A DNA stretch of 64,000 nucleotides from Anodontia alba (lineage: Eukaryota > Mollusca > Bivalvia > Lucinida > Lucinidae), in the NCBI GenBank assembly GCA_964016985.1, contig OZ024823.1, positions 131,212,112-131,276,111 of the forward strand. The letters are read 5' to 3'. The position numbers and the translations under genes are program-made. Below the pieces are notes generated by a model that was given only the letters and a program-made list of their open reading frames with translations, was not told where the DNA came from and ran no database searches. Shown here one piece after another: positions 63,996 to 64,000 of the stretch; positions within the stretch are counted from its first letter, which is position 1; each line of letters opens with the position of its first letter.

Positions 63996-64000
63996 GTAAG

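Overview
The window looks like nuclear DNA of an animal, most probably a bivalve mollusc (a venerid-type clam would fit). It is AT-rich, coding sequence is about 7%, all coding exons are small and bounded by GT-AG introns, and the introns are packed with short hairpin DNA elements, tRNA-derived SINEs, mariner and hAT-like transposons and tandem repeats of kinds I associate with bivalve genomes. No rRNA, CRISPR, operon or prokaryotic signal is present. The species call is inference from repeat style.

All protein-coding signal that I can defend belongs to one large plus-strand gene whose two ends lie outside the window. Thirty-two exons were read by eye (503-63995). They form eight consecutive copies of a four-exon module, always in the order A, B, C, D. 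Exon A (156-177 nt) encodes a Trp-Leu start, an LL-x-x-LGI-x-x-Y block and one Cys. Exon B (210-216 nt) encodes LP-x-LP, CTGV-x-CC, IDPC and VGIE motifs and usually ends in WG. Exon C is exactly 43 nt in all eight modules (FYL-x-GV-x-RIE). Exon D is 164 nt in seven of eight (VC-E, PC, LLPK-x-PCDWN). Intron phases are identical in every module (A 1-1, B 1-1, C 1-2, D 2-1). Joined, the exons give 4713 nt, about 1571 residues, in one open frame, i.e. 192-199 residues per module with normally 10 Cys. The Cys pattern and N-glycosylation sequons suggest a secreted or extracellular, disulfide-bonded tandem-module protein. I do not recognise the family by name; its function is unknown to me.

Module layout: M1 503-8890, M2 13154-17782, M3 20627-25570, M4 29329-33521, M5 34858-41635, M6 41942-46645, M7 49420-56571, M8 58539-63995. 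The exon sequences have diverged strongly while exon sizes and phases stayed fixed, so the duplications are old. The intron sequences are not conserved between modules and are mostly mobile DNA.

Notable intron content: a nearly complete but dead mariner inserted in the B box of a tRNA-derived SINE (849-2180) and a second decayed mariner (31055-32275); a 1.26-kb hAT-like element with an intact 8-bp target duplication (10649-11910); a reverse-transcriptase fragment on the minus strand (35420-35735); at least eight families of foldback/MITE elements, several ending within 13-55 nt of splice sites; two tandem arrays in module 2 in which the intron end plus the start of the next exon have been copied repeatedly (B2 acceptor, 121-bp unit; D2 acceptor, about 48-bp unit); a 24-bp minisatellite at 56680-57340 that is open in frames on both strands; and a long (TG)n tract.
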